Assembly (NCBI GenBank): GCA_022822305.1
Contig: JAJEBY010000003.1
Coordinates: forward strand, 1 to 64,000
Source: Anaerolineae bacterium
GTDB lineage: Bacteria; Chloroflexota; Anaerolineae; Aggregatilineales; Phototrophicaceae
DNA: 64,000 nt
Direction of reading: 5' to 3'
Below, piece after piece: positions 26,369-36,141 of this stretch. Within the stretch, counting starts at the first letter, position 1, and every line of letters begins with the position of its first letter. A program made the position numbers and the translations under genes. The notes under the pieces were generated by a model, which saw only the letters and a program-made list of their open reading frames with translations, did not search any database and was not told the origin of the DNA.

Positions 26369-27202
26369 ATGTCCCAAACCCAGAAACCCATCATACTTTT
26401 CACCAACGATGATGGCATCGAATCGCCGGGATTATGGGCGCTGGCAGCGGCGTTTCGTGATGTCGGCCGTTTGATCGTGGCCGCCCCGCGCGAGCAGCAA
26501 TCGGGCATGGGGCGCAGCATGCCGCATTACAGCGAGGGACGGATATTCCCTTACGAAGCGCCAATTGATTGCGGCGATTGCAGCGCCTACGCTGTCGATG
26601 GCACGCCGGCGCAAGCCGTGCAGCATGCGGTGTTGGAGCTGGTGGATCGGCCGCCGGCGCTCTTGGTCTCCGGCATCAATTATGGCGAGAATACCGGCAA
26701 CGGCGTCACCATCTCGGGCACGGTGGGCGCGGCGCTGGAGGGCGCCAGCCTAGGCATTCGATCCATCGCCGTCAGTCAACAAACGCCGACAGACTTGCAC
26801 CTCAGCCACTCCAAAAGCGTCGATTTCACGGTAGCGGCCGATATCACCCGGCAATTCGGGAGTTGGCTGATAGATCATACTGGGCTGCCCGATGATGTCG
26901 ATATCCTCAAAATCGATGTGCCGCGCGGCGCTACGCGGGAGACTGATTGGCGTTTGACACGATTGTCGCGGCGGCGGGTCTATTGGCCGACGCGTCCGGA
27001 ACGCGCCGCCCTGCATGACAGCGGCAAGCTGGGCTACCAGTACAACAGCGATCCGACGGCTGCCGAGCCGGACAGCGATGTCTATGCGCTGCTCAATGAC
27101 AAGGTCATCTCGGTCACGCCGATGAGCCTGGATTTGACTTCGCGCACGGATATGTTTCGGCTGAGTCAGATTTTGCTGGGCAAGCGGGAGTATGGGCGGT
27201 AG
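26369..27202 (+). CDS. surE: 5'-nucleotidase SurE
   Basis: A 277-aa SurE. ILFTNDDGIESPGLWAL holds the metal-binding Asp pair, VSGINYGENTGNGVTISGTV is the family core, and the Ser-rich REQQSGMG loop supplies another ligand. SurE hydrolyses nucleoside 5'- and 3'-monophosphates and polyphosphate under stress. ATG 26369 has AAGGG upstream and starts at the homology; an earlier frame start at 26294 is not used. It is not next to pcm, unlike in proteobacteria. Confidence 0.92.
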   Translation: MSQTQKPIILFTNDDGIESPGLWALAAAFRDVGRLIVAAPREQQSGMGRSMPHYSEGRIFPYEAPIDCGDCSAYAVDGTPAQAVQHAVLELVDRPPALLVSGINYGENTGNGVTISGTVGAALEGASLGIRSIAVSQQTPTDLHLSHSKSVDFTVAADITRQFGSWLIDHTGLPDDVDILKIDVPRGATRETDWRLTRLSRRRVYWPTRPERAALHDSGKLGYQYNSDPTAAEPDSDVYALLNDKVISVTPMSLDLTSRTDMFRLSQILLGKREYGR

Positions 27203-27246
27203 GTTGGAATAGTCGGGGCAATGGGTTGAAAATGTGACGAAAGATA

Positions 27247-27363
27247 TTAACCACAGCCGCTCGGCGGCAGCGAAAAGGTCTGCCGCGCTCACACAAAATA
27301 TCAAACTCTCTCCTTGCATGAGCTAGGAGGTTTGTTAAAAAAGAGGGCACAGAGAGCACAGAG
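27247..27363 (-). repeat. ~100-bp dispersed repeat, copy 3 (inverted)
   Basis: Reverse-oriented copy of the element at 2001 and 5258, including the CTCCTAGCTCATGCAAGGAG-type hairpin and the GCCGCCGAGCGGCTGTGG end, and extended by CTCTGTGCTCTCTGTGCCCT. Confidence 0.85.
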
Positions 27364-27474
27364 AAAAGATTTGATCTGGATAATATCGATTAGATTGTTG
27401 CTCTCAATGTGATGGGGTGGCGGAAACTGTGGTCTGAAGTAACTCAAATTCTTAGTCTTCAGTAGATCCAAGTT

Positions 27475-27599
27475 AGTCATGCAAAAGCTGACTTTTTGGG
27501 GCGATTCGGCGAAGCGCCCAATAAACGTGTCTGGGAAAGAGGGCGTCTCAGCGAGACGCCCCTACAACTTCCCTTTATTCTTGCATTACTCTATTGGGA
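27475..27599 (-). repeat. 125-bp two-hairpin dispersed element, copy 2 (inverted)
   Basis: Reverse complement of the element at 20351-20474. The hairpins are GGGCGTCTC-AGC-GAGACGCCC at 27541-27561 and a weaker GGGCG-type arm at 27499-27519, with the flanks AGTCATGCAAAAG and TTGCATTACT. Confidence 0.85.
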
Positions 27600-27720
27600 G
27601 TACCTCTATGCATTCCATGGTTTGAAGATTTGAGCGTATTGCGCTGGAGACCTCGCTCTCGCTCTGTGCCCTCGCTGCGCTCGGTGGTAAAATCTCCCCA
27701 GAAAAATTAGGAGCAGCGCC

Positions 27721-27825
27721 ATGTACGATCCTAAAGCTCACCTCAAACGCTTGGTCGAGATCCACGCCCCCAGCGGCTACGAACAGCCGGTGGCCGATGC
27801 ACTGCATGGAAGCCGGAATGAGTAG
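27721..27825 (+). pseudogene. Decapitated 5' end of an M42 aminopeptidase gene
   Basis: The first 80 bp (27721-27800) match the first 80 bp of the M42 gene at 28128 with four mismatches and read MYDPKAHLKRLVEIHAPSG and on to PVADAL. The frame then leaves homology and stops at 27825 after 34 codons. AGGAG lies seven bases before this ATG, whereas the intact gene has no such site. This fragment probably retains the original promoter and ribosome-binding site. Confidence 0.85.
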
Positions 27826-27889
27826 GGACATGGGCGAACTGGAATGCATTTCCTTTTGATGGTAGAATTGTGGCAATAAGGAGATGCGA

Positions 27890-28126
27890 ATGGCGACCGC
27901 GGATATGATCCAAACTCCGTCAGGATCAGCGTCCAGTCAGGGCGAGCGCCTTGCGGCGATTGAAGCTGAGCGCAGGCACTTGGCGACGCGGGCTGATCTA
28001 CGCGAACTGGAAACACGCATGATCAAATGGATGGTCGCGCAGTTTCTGATCTTGGCAGGTATTCTTGCTGGTATAGTCGTGCCTCTGCTGATCCACATCA
28101 TCGGCAGACTGCCGCAAATCCCATAA
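27890..28126 (+). CDS. Small membrane protein with N-terminal coiled coil
   Basis: A 78-aa protein. Residues ~20-45 are charged and helical (ERLAAIEAERRHLATRADLR), and residues ~50-70 form one hydrophobic helix (FLILAGILAGIVVPLLIHII). AGGAG is six bases before ATG 27890. The build matches the 72-aa protein at 56439-56657. The gene lies between the displaced 5' fragment and the intact M42 gene, ending 1 nt before the M42 start. Function unknown. Confidence 0.65.
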   Translation: MATADMIQTPSGSASSQGERLAAIEAERRHLATRADLRELETRMIKWMVAQFLILAGILAGIVVPLLIHIIGRLPQIP

Positions 28127-28127
28127 T

Positions 28128-29204
28128 ATGTACGATCCTAAAGTCCACCTCAAACGCTTGGTCGAGATCCACGCGCCCAGCGGCTACGAACAGCCGGTGG
28201 CTGATGCCTTGCGCGAAGACTGGGCCGACCTGGTCGATGAATTCGATAGTGATGGCCTCGGCAGCTTGATCGGCATCAAGCGGGGCGCGCGTCCGTCTGG
28301 GGCAGCGCGCAAGGTCATGCTGGCGGCGCATATGGATGAAATCGGCTTGCTGGTGCGCGAGATCGAAGACGGCTTCATCTATGTGCATCGCATCAGCGGG
28401 ATTGATCCGCGCGTGATGCTGGCGCAGCCGGTGGTGGTGCATGGGAAACGTCAATTGCCCGGCATTGTCGCCACCATGCCGCCCCATATGCTGACCACCG
28501 ACGATCGCAAACGCTATCCCCCGATCGAGGCGCTGGTGGTCGATGTCGGCTTGCCGGCGGAGGAAGTGGCGGCGCTGGTGCGCCCGGGCGACTTGGTGAC
28601 CGCGGAAGGTCCCATGATCGAATTGAGCGGGCGCCAGGTGGTCTCCAAAGCCATGGACGACCGCGCCTGCATCGCCGTGATCACCACCTGCCTGGAGCTG
28701 CTGCGCGACGTGCGGCATAGCTGGGATGTCTACGCTGTGGCCACGGTGCAGGAAGAGGTCGGCCTGCGGGGCGCGACCACGGCCGCCAATCATATTGAGC
28801 CCGATTGCGCGGTGGCGCTGGATGTCGGTTTCGCCGAACAGCCCGGCGTGTCCTTGGGCGCCAGCAAATTAGGCGAGGGCCCCGAGCTGGCTTTCGGCGC
28901 CAATTATCATCCCAAGCTGGTCCAGCGCTTGCAGGATGTGGCCGCCTATTACGACATCAAATGGCAGCGGGATATCACGCCCAGCTACAGCGGCACCGAT
29001 GCCTGGGCGATTCAGGTGGCTTGCGAAGGCGTGCCGACCGCGCTGCTCAGCATTCCGCTGCGCAATATGCATTCGCCGGTGGAGACGCTGGATCTCAAGG
29101 ATATCGAGCGCTGCGGACGCTGGCTGGCGCATTTCATCGCCGGCCTGGATGATGACTTCGTGGAGTCGCTGTCGCTGCTGCCGGAGAGCAATGATGCCGA
29201 GTGA
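28128..29204 (+). CDS. M42-family aminopeptidase (glutamyl aminopeptidase-like)
   Basis: A 358-aa M42 metallopeptidase with the dinuclear zinc/cobalt site: AAHMDEIG (His), MDDR (bridging Asp), QEEVGLRGA (Glu base and Glu ligand), ALDVGFA (Asp) and MHSPVE (His). It is a cytoplasmic, probably dodecameric, aminopeptidase that finishes peptide breakdown. No ribosome-binding site is seen before ATG 28128; translation may depend on coupling to the small gene that ends 1 nt before it. Confidence 0.93.
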   Translation: MYDPKVHLKRLVEIHAPSGYEQPVADALREDWADLVDEFDSDGLGSLIGIKRGARPSGAARKVMLAAHMDEIGLLVREIEDGFIYVHRISGIDPRVMLAQPVVVHGKRQLPGIVATMPPHMLTTDDRKRYPPIEALVVDVGLPAEEVAALVRPGDLVTAEGPMIELSGRQVVSKAMDDRACIAVITTCLELLRDVRHSWDVYAVATVQEEVGLRGATTAANHIEPDCAVALDVGFAEQPGVSLGASKLGEGPELAFGANYHPKLVQRLQDVAAYYDIKWQRDITPSYSGTDAWAIQVACEGVPTALLSIPLRNMHSPVETLDLKDIERCGRWLAHFIAGLDDDFVESLSLLPESNDAE

Positions 29205-30045
29205 TTTGTGATTTACTCAACTACATCATAATCACTTTCAATTGTGACGCTGGATCGTGGACTGGACACAAGCCATCATCACAATCGGTACAACAAGAGA
29301 TGCGCGGGCGACCCACAGAGTCGCGCCTACATCCGGCTTAAAGCGCGAAAATCAGCAGGAATGATGCGGATTTAGACTGGGCAACGCTTCCCAGCTTTAT
29401 TGAAACGAGTGATGATTGGCGATTTTGTCAGAATGGCGGACAAGCGATTCATTGCTTGTCCGCTACTCCGTTCTTAATTGTTGGATTGTCTTGACAGAAC
29501 CTTCGTTTGTCGGCGTGTTTTTCGGGCGAGCCTTGGCTCGCCCCTACAAGGCTTGTCCGGTACTAGACGCCTGACGCGATTTGTTTTACCCCATCCCCCG
29601 GCCCTGGTCCCCCAAATTGCTGTTTTCCAGGTAGTGTTGTGTAAGTTTCGCAGTAGCGATCAACCCTTGTAAGGCTTGTCTGGTAATTCACCTCGGCAGC
29701 GCCTGGTTTTACCCCCCCCCCCCGGTGTTATGGGGAGTTTGAGGGGGCGAGACGATGGGCAGATGTGAAGAAACTCAGTAGCGGACAACTCTTACAAAGC
29801 TTGATTGGTATAACGACTTATATTTTTGGCGCGTTTGCCGGGCGAGCCAAGGCTCGCGCCTACATTTTTTGTGTGCCGGCGGGCGACCTCATAGGTCGCC
29901 CCTACGTTATTTCGCGTTCTGGCGGGCAAAAACTGGCGAGGATATACGGATTCCAGCGCTTTAACTTCCGGCAGCTGCGTCACAAGGCCACAGACTCGTG
30001 ATAGAATGAGCCGAATATCACTAGCGCCGATGACAACCGCATCAT
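29205..30045. repeat. 841-bp intergenic cluster of GGGCG-family hairpins; no gene seen
   Basis: Hairpins occur at 29304-29332 (degenerate), 29524-29543 (GGGCGAGCC / GGCTCGCCC), 29839-29864 (degenerate) and 29881-29901 (GGGCGACCT / AGGTCGCCC), most followed by CTACA or CTACG. C-runs lie at 29590 and 29712. No coding region is supported. Confidence 0.75.
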
Positions 30046-31110
30046 ATGGACAAGACAAATCAAACAGCGACAAGCTGCATTCGCGTCGATGCGCTGAAGC
30101 CGGACAGGACCATCGTAGATCGCGCGGGCGAGATTATCCGCGACGGCGGACTGGTCGCCTTCCCCACCGAGACCGTCTACGGCCTGGGCGCGAATGCGCT
30201 GGATTCCGCCGCGGTCGACCGGATTTTCCTGGCCAAGGGACGCCCCGCCAACGATCCGCTGATTGTGCACATCGCGGCCCTTGATCAGCTTTCACTGGTT
30301 GCCAGCGACGTTCCGGACATCGCGCTTGAGCTGTTTGAGCGATTCTCGCCCGGTCCGTTGACGCTTGTGCTGGCCAAGCAGAGGGCCATACCCGCCGCGC
30401 TGACCGCTGGATTGGCGACAGTCGCCGCGCGCATGCCCGATCACGCCATCGCAAAGGCTCTGATTGACGCAGCCGGCGTACCCATCGCCGCGCCCAGCGC
30501 CAACACTTTTTCTCGTCCCAGCCCCACTCGCGCGCAGCACGTGCTGGATGATTTGCAGGGACGAATCGACATGGTGCTGGACGGTGGCCAAACTGTTATC
30601 GGCCTGGAATCAAGCATCGTTGATCTCTCTTGCGATCCGCCGCAACTGCTGCGGCCGGGCGGCGTCTCGCTGGAGGACCTGCGGGCTCCCTTGCCGGAAC
30701 TGCAGTACCAGCCGCAGTACTTGCATGACGACAGCGCGGCGGCATCGGCGCCCGGCAGCTTGCTGCGGCATTACTCGCCGCGGGCCAGGCTGTTATTGTT
30801 TCGCGCCGAGATTGATGCGGATGCCACCGCCGCCATGCGCGCCTACATCAGTGGCCAATCGAACCTGGGCGTGATTGCGATGGATGCGGAGGCGAAGCAA
30901 TTCCTCCGCACAGGCGCGGAAATCGAATGCCTGGGCCGCAACCTGGAGGAAGCCGGTTATCGCTTGTTCGCCGCCCTGCGCGCATTGGATGAGCGCGGCG
31001 TGGAAGAAATCCTGGCAAGGTATCCGGAACGGCATGGCCTGGGGCTGGCGCTGGGCGACCGTCTGCTGCGGGCGTCAGCGGGACATGTGATAGATGTGCC
31101 AAAGTCTTAA
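30046..31110 (+). CDS. sua5: L-threonylcarbamoyladenylate synthase (Sua5 type)
   Basis: A 354-aa two-domain Sua5. The N-terminal YrdC/TsaC domain shows GGLVAFPTETVYGLGANA, KGRPANDPL and APSANTFSRPSPT, which bind threonine, bicarbonate and ATP. A linker and the smaller Sua5 C-terminal domain follow from about residue 215 (SLLRHYSPRA onwards). It makes threonylcarbamoyl-AMP for the t6A37 modification of ANN-decoding tRNAs. asnS is 57 nt downstream on the same strand. Confidence 0.93.
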   Translation: MDKTNQTATSCIRVDALKPDRTIVDRAGEIIRDGGLVAFPTETVYGLGANALDSAAVDRIFLAKGRPANDPLIVHIAALDQLSLVASDVPDIALELFERFSPGPLTLVLAKQRAIPAALTAGLATVAARMPDHAIAKALIDAAGVPIAAPSANTFSRPSPTRAQHVLDDLQGRIDMVLDGGQTVIGLESSIVDLSCDPPQLLRPGGVSLEDLRAPLPELQYQPQYLHDDSAAASAPGSLLRHYSPRARLLLFRAEIDADATAAMRAYISGQSNLGVIAMDAEAKQFLRTGAEIECLGRNLEEAGYRLFAALRALDERGVEEILARYPERHGLGLALGDRLLRASAGHVIDVPKS

Positions 31111-31167
31111 CGGGCCGCGTGCTATAATCTTCATTTAGCGATCGTCGGGGCAATTGAGGACAAGATT

Positions 31168-32505
31168 GTGGCGGAAATCATTCGGATCAAGGATATTGCC
31201 CGATACGTCGGGCGCGAAGTAACCGTACGCGGCTGGGTCTATAACAAGACGGGCAAAGGTCGGCTGCAATTCATCCTGCTGCGGGATGGCAGCGGTCAAG
31301 CGCAGTGCGTCGCTTTCAATAAAGAAATGAGCCCGGAAGCCTTTGAAATTGCGCGTGGGTTGACGCAGGAATCCTCGGTCATCATCACGGGGGAAGTCCG
31401 CGCCGATGAGCGCGCGCCGGGCATTCCAGGCGGATTCGAAATCGGCATTCGCAGCATTGAGTTGTTGCAGGTTGCCAACGATTATCCCATCACACCCAAG
31501 GAACACGGCACCGAATTCTTGATGAATCATCGACACCTGTGGGTGCGGAGCAACCGACAATGGGCGATTTTGCGCATACGAGCGACGATCATCAAGGCGC
31601 TGCGCGATTGGCTGGATGACCAAGGTTTCCTGCTGGTGGATACGCCCATCATCACACCAGCCGCCGGCGAGGAGACCACAACCCTTTTCGAAGTCGATTA
31701 CTTCGGCGAAATGGCGTATTTGGCGCAGACCGGGCAGCTCTACAATGAGGCCAACATCATGGCATTCGGCAAGGTCTATTGCTTCGGACCGACGTTCCGC
31801 GCCGAGAAATCAAAAACGCGCCGTCATTTGATCGAGTTCTGGATGCTCGAGCCCGAAATCGCTTTCTGCAATCTGGAAGAACTGATGGATATCGAAGAGG
31901 GCATGGTCTGCTACGTTGTGGAACAAGTGCTGGAAAAACATCAGCGGGAGCTGGAGATTATCGAGCGCGACATCGACAAGCTGGCCGCGATAACATCGCC
32001 CTTCGCCCGCATCAGTTACGATGATGCCGTGGCGCGGCTGCATCAGCTGTGCGAGGAGATAGATGATCCCGAGCGCAAAGCGGAACTGGCGATCGAATGG
32101 GGCGAGGACTTCGGCAGCCCCCAGGAGACGGCAATTGCGGAGATGTTTGACAAGCCCGTCTTTGTCTACCACTATCCGACGGCGGTCAAAGCCTTTTACA
32201 TGACGCCGGTAGCCGGTCGCCCAGAAATCTGCCGCAGCGTCGATCTGCTGGCGCCGGAAGGTTATGGCGAGATCATTGGCGGCAGCGAACGCATCCATGA
32301 ATTGGAACTGCTGGAAGCTAATATCGACAAGATGGGCCTGGGACGCGAAGCCTATCAATGGTACCTCGAGCTGCGCAAATTCGGTACGGCGCCTCACGCC
32401 GGATTCGGCATCGGGATTGAGCGCACGGTGGCGTGGATCTGTGGCTTGAATCACCTGCGCGAGACGATTCCCTACGCGCGCCTGCTCAATCGCAAGTATC
32501 CGTGA
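31168..32505 (+). CDS. asnS: Asparaginyl-tRNA synthetase
   Basis: A 445-aa class IIb synthetase. The N-terminal OB-fold ([20 protein letters not shown]) binds the anticodon. Class II motif 2 reads [20 protein letters not shown] and motif 3 [16 protein letters not shown]. The FRAEKS-type motif is that of AsnRS rather than AspRS (which carries FRDED). The start is GTG at 31168 with GAGG upstream. It charges tRNA-Asn directly. Confidence 0.92.
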   Translation: MAEIIRIKDIARYVGREVTVRGWVYNKTGKGRLQFILLRDGSGQAQCVAFNKEMSPEAFEIARGLTQESSVIITGEVRADERAPGIPGGFEIGIRSIELLQVANDYPITPKEHGTEFLMNHRHLWVRSNRQWAILRIRATIIKALRDWLDDQGFLLVDTPIITPAAGEETTTLFEVDYFGEMAYLAQTGQLYNEANIMAFGKVYCFGPTFRAEKSKTRRHLIEFWMLEPEIAFCNLEELMDIEEGMVCYVVEQVLEKHQRELEIIERDIDKLAAITSPFARISYDDAVARLHQLCEEIDDPERKAELAIEWGEDFGSPQETAIAEMFDKPVFVYHYPTAVKAFYMTPVAGRPEICRSVDLLAPEGYGEIIGGSERIHELELLEANIDKMGLGREAYQWYLELRKFGTAPHAGFGIGIERTVAWICGLNHLRETIPYARLLNRKYP

Positions 32506-32518
32506 CTGTCGTCAGCGC

Positions 32519-33895
32519 CTACAGATTCGCAAACACATTCCGCATCGCGTCCGACAAGCTGCGCGCCTCAATTATTTGCAGGTCGCGTGGCAGTTCCTCG
32601 CCGCCGCGCCGCAGCCTGGGGATGAGCGCGCGCTTGAAGCCGATCTTTGCCGCCTCGTTTAGTCTTGCGCCCAATTGCCCCACTCGGCGGATTTCGCCGC
32701 TCAAACCCAGTTCACCCACGATTGCCAGGTCGGCCGGAATCGGCCGGTCGTAATAGCTGGAGGCGATCGCCAGCGCAGTCGCCAGGTCCGAGGCGGGTTC
32801 GCTGATCTTGATGCCCCCCACGACATTGACAAAAATATCTTGCTCCCACAGCTTCAATCCCAAGCGCTTGCTCAAGACGGCGCTGATAAGAAGCAGTCGA
32901 TTCATGTCGATGCCGTTGGGCGTGCGTCGGGGATTTCCAAAGCTGGTCGGGCTAGTCAGCGCTTGCATCTCCACCAGCAGCGGACGCGTGCCTTCCATGG
33001 TGATGGCTATCGCGGAACCGGAGGCGTCAATCACGCGCTCTTCCAGAAAGGCTTCTGACGGATTCTCCACCTGTACCATGCCTTGTCCCCGCATCTCGAA
33101 GACTCCAACCTCGTTGGTGGCGCCGAAACGGTTCTTGACGCTGCGCAAGAGGCGATATTGCTGGAAGGGATCGCCCTCAAGATAAAGTACGGTATCGACG
33201 ATATGTTCGAGCACGCGGGGACCGGCGATGCTGCCGTCTTTGGTCACGTGACCGATCATCAGCACACTGATGCCGGCGGATTTTGCCAAAGACTGCAAGC
33301 GAACGGCGCACTCCCGCACTTGCGACACCAGACCGGGCAATGCGTTGACCTCGTCCACAAAGGTGGTTTGAATTGAGTCTATGACCACCACCGTCGGCGA
33401 TATGCTGTTGACCTGGTCCAGGATGTGTTCAAGGTTGGTCTCAGTCAGCAAGTACAGCTCCGGCGCATTCAGTCCCAACCGGTTGGCCCGCATTTTGATT
33501 TGACGGGCGCTCTCTTCACCACTCACATAAAGTACTGTGCCGCTCGAACGCGCGAGGACCGCGGCCGCCTGCATGATCAAGGTCGACTTGCCGATGCCCG
33601 GTTCTCCACCCAGCAGAAGCAAACTGCCCGGCACCAGCCCTCCGCCGAGCACGCGGTTGAATTCCTCAATCGGCACAGCAATACGATCTTCCGCCGCCCG
33701 CCCGATATCCATCACAGAAACCGGCGCCTGGCTTGTCGAGCCGCTGGCGCGTTTGCTGCCAGGTGATCTTCCGGGCGGCTGCTCGACCTGCTCGACCATG
33801 GTGTCAAATACACCGCAGGCGGGGCAGCGTCCGAAGTAGCCGGAACTGCGCTTGCCACAATTCGAACACAGGTAGCTGCTGCGTTTCTTGGCCAT
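32519..33895 (-). CDS. radA: DNA repair protein RadA
   Basis: A 458-aa RadA (Sms). The N-terminal C4 zinc finger (CSNCGKRSSGYFGRCPACG) is followed by the RecA-like ATPase with Walker A GGEPGIGKST and the RadA-specific KNRFG motif, then a Lon-like C-terminal domain (PASDLATALAIASS). It drives branch migration in recombination. ATG 33895 starts at the homology. The gene is convergent with asnS, 13 nt apart. Confidence 0.94.
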   Translation of the reverse strand: MAKKRSSYLCSNCGKRSSGYFGRCPACGVFDTMVEQVEQPPGRSPGSKRASGSTSQAPVSVMDIGRAAEDRIAVPIEEFNRVLGGGLVPGSLLLLGGEPGIGKSTLIMQAAAVLARSSGTVLYVSGEESARQIKMRANRLGLNAPELYLLTETNLEHILDQVNSISPTVVVIDSIQTTFVDEVNALPGLVSQVRECAVRLQSLAKSAGISVLMIGHVTKDGSIAGPRVLEHIVDTVLYLEGDPFQQYRLLRSVKNRFGATNEVGVFEMRGQGMVQVENPSEAFLEERVIDASGSAIAITMEGTRPLLVEMQALTSPTSFGNPRRTPNGIDMNRLLLISAVLSKRLGLKLWEQDIFVNVVGGIKISEPASDLATALAIASSYYDRPIPADLAIVGELGLSGEIRRVGQLGARLNEAAKIGFKRALIPRLRRGGEELPRDLQIIEARSLSDAMRNVFANL

Positions 33896-34572
33896 TGTGC
33901 AGGTTTTTCTCAATCAGTTATGCCAGGGCGGTGAGCAAATCTTAGCACATGAGCCGCGAGAACTGGACGCGTGATTGCGCCTGTGCCAGTCACCGTTGCA
34001 AACGGAATTGCGTCCGTCAAGGATTGTCGGATCTAAGCTGCCGCGCATAACTTTGACGCAACTCCATACTGAAGGGAGCATGCAAGACTCGAACGAATGG
34101 CGCCGGAAGGTATCAATACAGTATATGGCACGAGCAGGTTGCTTAATTCGCCTGTGGCTGTTGCGGATGTACTCCCAGCCGGGGTCTGCGCCACCGTTCA
34201 GCTGCGGGAAATCGCGTAGCGTTTCCGGCGCCCGGATAGCCACTTCTGTGGCGGCTGTTGGCAAGGACGCGCGCCAGTTTCCCAAGAGTAGCGCGCCTTC
34301 CAGACGATACGCCGCACAGCAGCAGCGACTGGATCATCCCGGCCTCAGCGATCGAGAAACGCCGTCAGCGACTAGCGACGACTCGGATTCGTCGGCTTTT
34401 CGGCTCGACGACGCGCAACAACTGGCGTGAGATTCAGCGTAGGTTGAGCGTAGAAAAGACGATGGTTTCGCATAGGCGCGGCGTCCATCATGGCCCGCAG
34501 AACTATGTTATGGTCACTGTACGTCTTGGTTCCTTGTCCCCACAACGAACCCGGACACCCCCCAAATATACC
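33896..34572. other. Gap without a confident gene; possible decayed coding DNA
   Basis: On the minus strand around 34130-34300 one frame reads APETLRDFPQLNGGADPGWE, which looks protein-like, but neighbouring homologous-looking pieces fall in other frames and no start is supported. It may be the eroded end of a gene. Nothing else is seen. Confidence 0.25.
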
Positions 34573-34612
34573 AGGCGTCCCAAAATGTGTTGGGACGTTT
34601 GGCTTTTTTCTG
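34573..34612 (+). terminator. Terminator-like hairpin
   Basis: The stem CGTCCCAA / TTGGGACG with a 6-nt loop is extended by CCA/TGG and followed by CTTTTTT on the + strand. It lies just beyond the 3' end of the minus-strand SGNH pseudogene, but the T-run points rightward. No + strand gene that would use it was identified. Confidence 0.5.
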
Positions 34613-34615
34613 CCG

Positions 34616-35938
34616 CTACGGCATTATCACGCGGTCGCAATCGCCCAGGTCCTGGCTTAGGGCGAACGACCGCACACAACGGGTCAGGATCTCCGCAATC
34701 TTGCCGTGACCCATACTGTTCCAATGGACATCATATGAGTTGTAATCGGTCGTTTCCAGGTCTTCTCGCGGATTGATGTAGGCAATTCCTAGGCTACGAA
34801 ACATATCAACCAGCTTGTTGAAGCTCTCGGAGGGAGTTGCAAGGTCTTCGGCATTGGGAATCAAGAGTATTAGCAGAGTCGTTTCAATCTCCGCAGCCTC
34901 ATCCCGCAACTAGGTCAGGTATTGCCGCGTGACTTCCAATTCCCTTCGTTCACGCACGTTTTCTGCGACGGCTTCCGCCAAGCTATCGATCAATCGCAGC
35001 GTTACACTCCCCAATCTTGTTCGGCCGACTACGCGTTCCAGCTCACTCGCAGGCGGATCGATACCCTTGCTGCGATAGTAGAGCATCGTCGGCTGGTCCA
35101 CTAATATGATGTTGCCCCAAAAGTCGTGCCACTCGAGCAAAGGTTGCTCACCGGAATCAGACTCTTCGACGTATCCTCGTTATCGGTCAAGGTTGTCGCG
35201 CAAGTCGTTGATGTAGAATCCGAGAATGGTCAGTTGTGGTTGCAGCAGCGGGGCATAAGCCCTGAATGACCGGAGTGACTGTTCTGTGCCGATTCCCTTT
35301 ATGGCAGTATTCCAAATTGTCGACTCGGGAAACTCCGCCTCAAGACGTTCGACAAATGATTCGCCAATTGGCACCGTTTCGCCATAAGTGAACGAGTCGC
35401 CCAACATCAGAATCCGCAGCGTGTCCTGCAATTCACTTGAATGGTAAAAGTCCTGCGTATCGTGAAAACCTTGCCGGTTGAACACACAATAGCGTCCAGA
35501 AGCTTCCCCATTCTCGCAAGCAGTCTTCAGAATCTCATATCTATAATGACAACCTGCCTCGTCACAAATTGACCAGCGGTCCAAATTCAAGAATCTCTCC
35601 GGGATTTCTCCTGGAAAATACGTTGATACACTCATCAGGCCGAGAACTAGCTCAAGCGCCAGCAATGTAAGTATCGCGACTGCCGCACCGGCAATCACGT
35701 GACGCCTTACTTCCTGAATTAATCGCCGACGTCGGTGATCGTGCCGCAACGCGATCGAAACAACGGTTAGGATTACCCCGCCCGCAATCAGTACCAGCTG
35801 CGGCAGATTTACTCCCGGGGTAGTTCCTGGGAGCACATCAATAAAGACGCCGACTGCGACAAGGGCGATCCCCAAGATTGACGACCCAAGAAACGTTACA
35901 TAAGGAATGCGCTTTCCTGCGCGGCGAGGCTGCGTCAT
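34616..35938 (-). pseudogene. Membrane-anchored SGNH/GDSL hydrolase, broken by two in-frame stops
   Basis: Read in one frame, the gene spans ~440 codons interrupted by TAA at 35180-35182 and TAG at 34910-34912. The frame never changes. Start ATG 35938 has AGGAGA upstream. Three N-terminal membrane helices are followed by RILMLGDSFTYGE (nucleophile Ser), ILGFYINDLRDN, and at the far end YDVHWNSMGH (Asp and His of the triad). All catalytic motifs are therefore still encoded. Two point nonsense changes without frameshift suggest recent loss. Such proteins often modify cell-surface polysaccharides. Confidence 0.8.
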
Positions 35939-36141
35939 TTCTGCTCTCCTAATGAATGATGATGGGATGCAAGCTGCTGGCGCTAAATATAGTCGAATTC
36001 CGGTGATTTGTCCGCGCAAATTGAAGCGTGTTTGCACAAGTGTAGCAATTCTGAAAAGTTGCAACGCTCACTAATGCGTAATGCAATCGTAACCAGATGC
36101 CACTACGATAAACCATATTGAATCGGGAAGGAAGTTCACTC

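Noticed and set aside
33975..34776. Plus-strand frames before the terminator-like hairpin
   Set aside because: Low-complexity composition, no ribosome-binding sites and no protein motifs.
34910..35182. Stop-codon recoding (Sec or Pyl) in the SGNH gene
   Set aside because: The stops are TAA and TAG, not TGA, and do not fall at catalytic positions; nonsense mutation is simpler.
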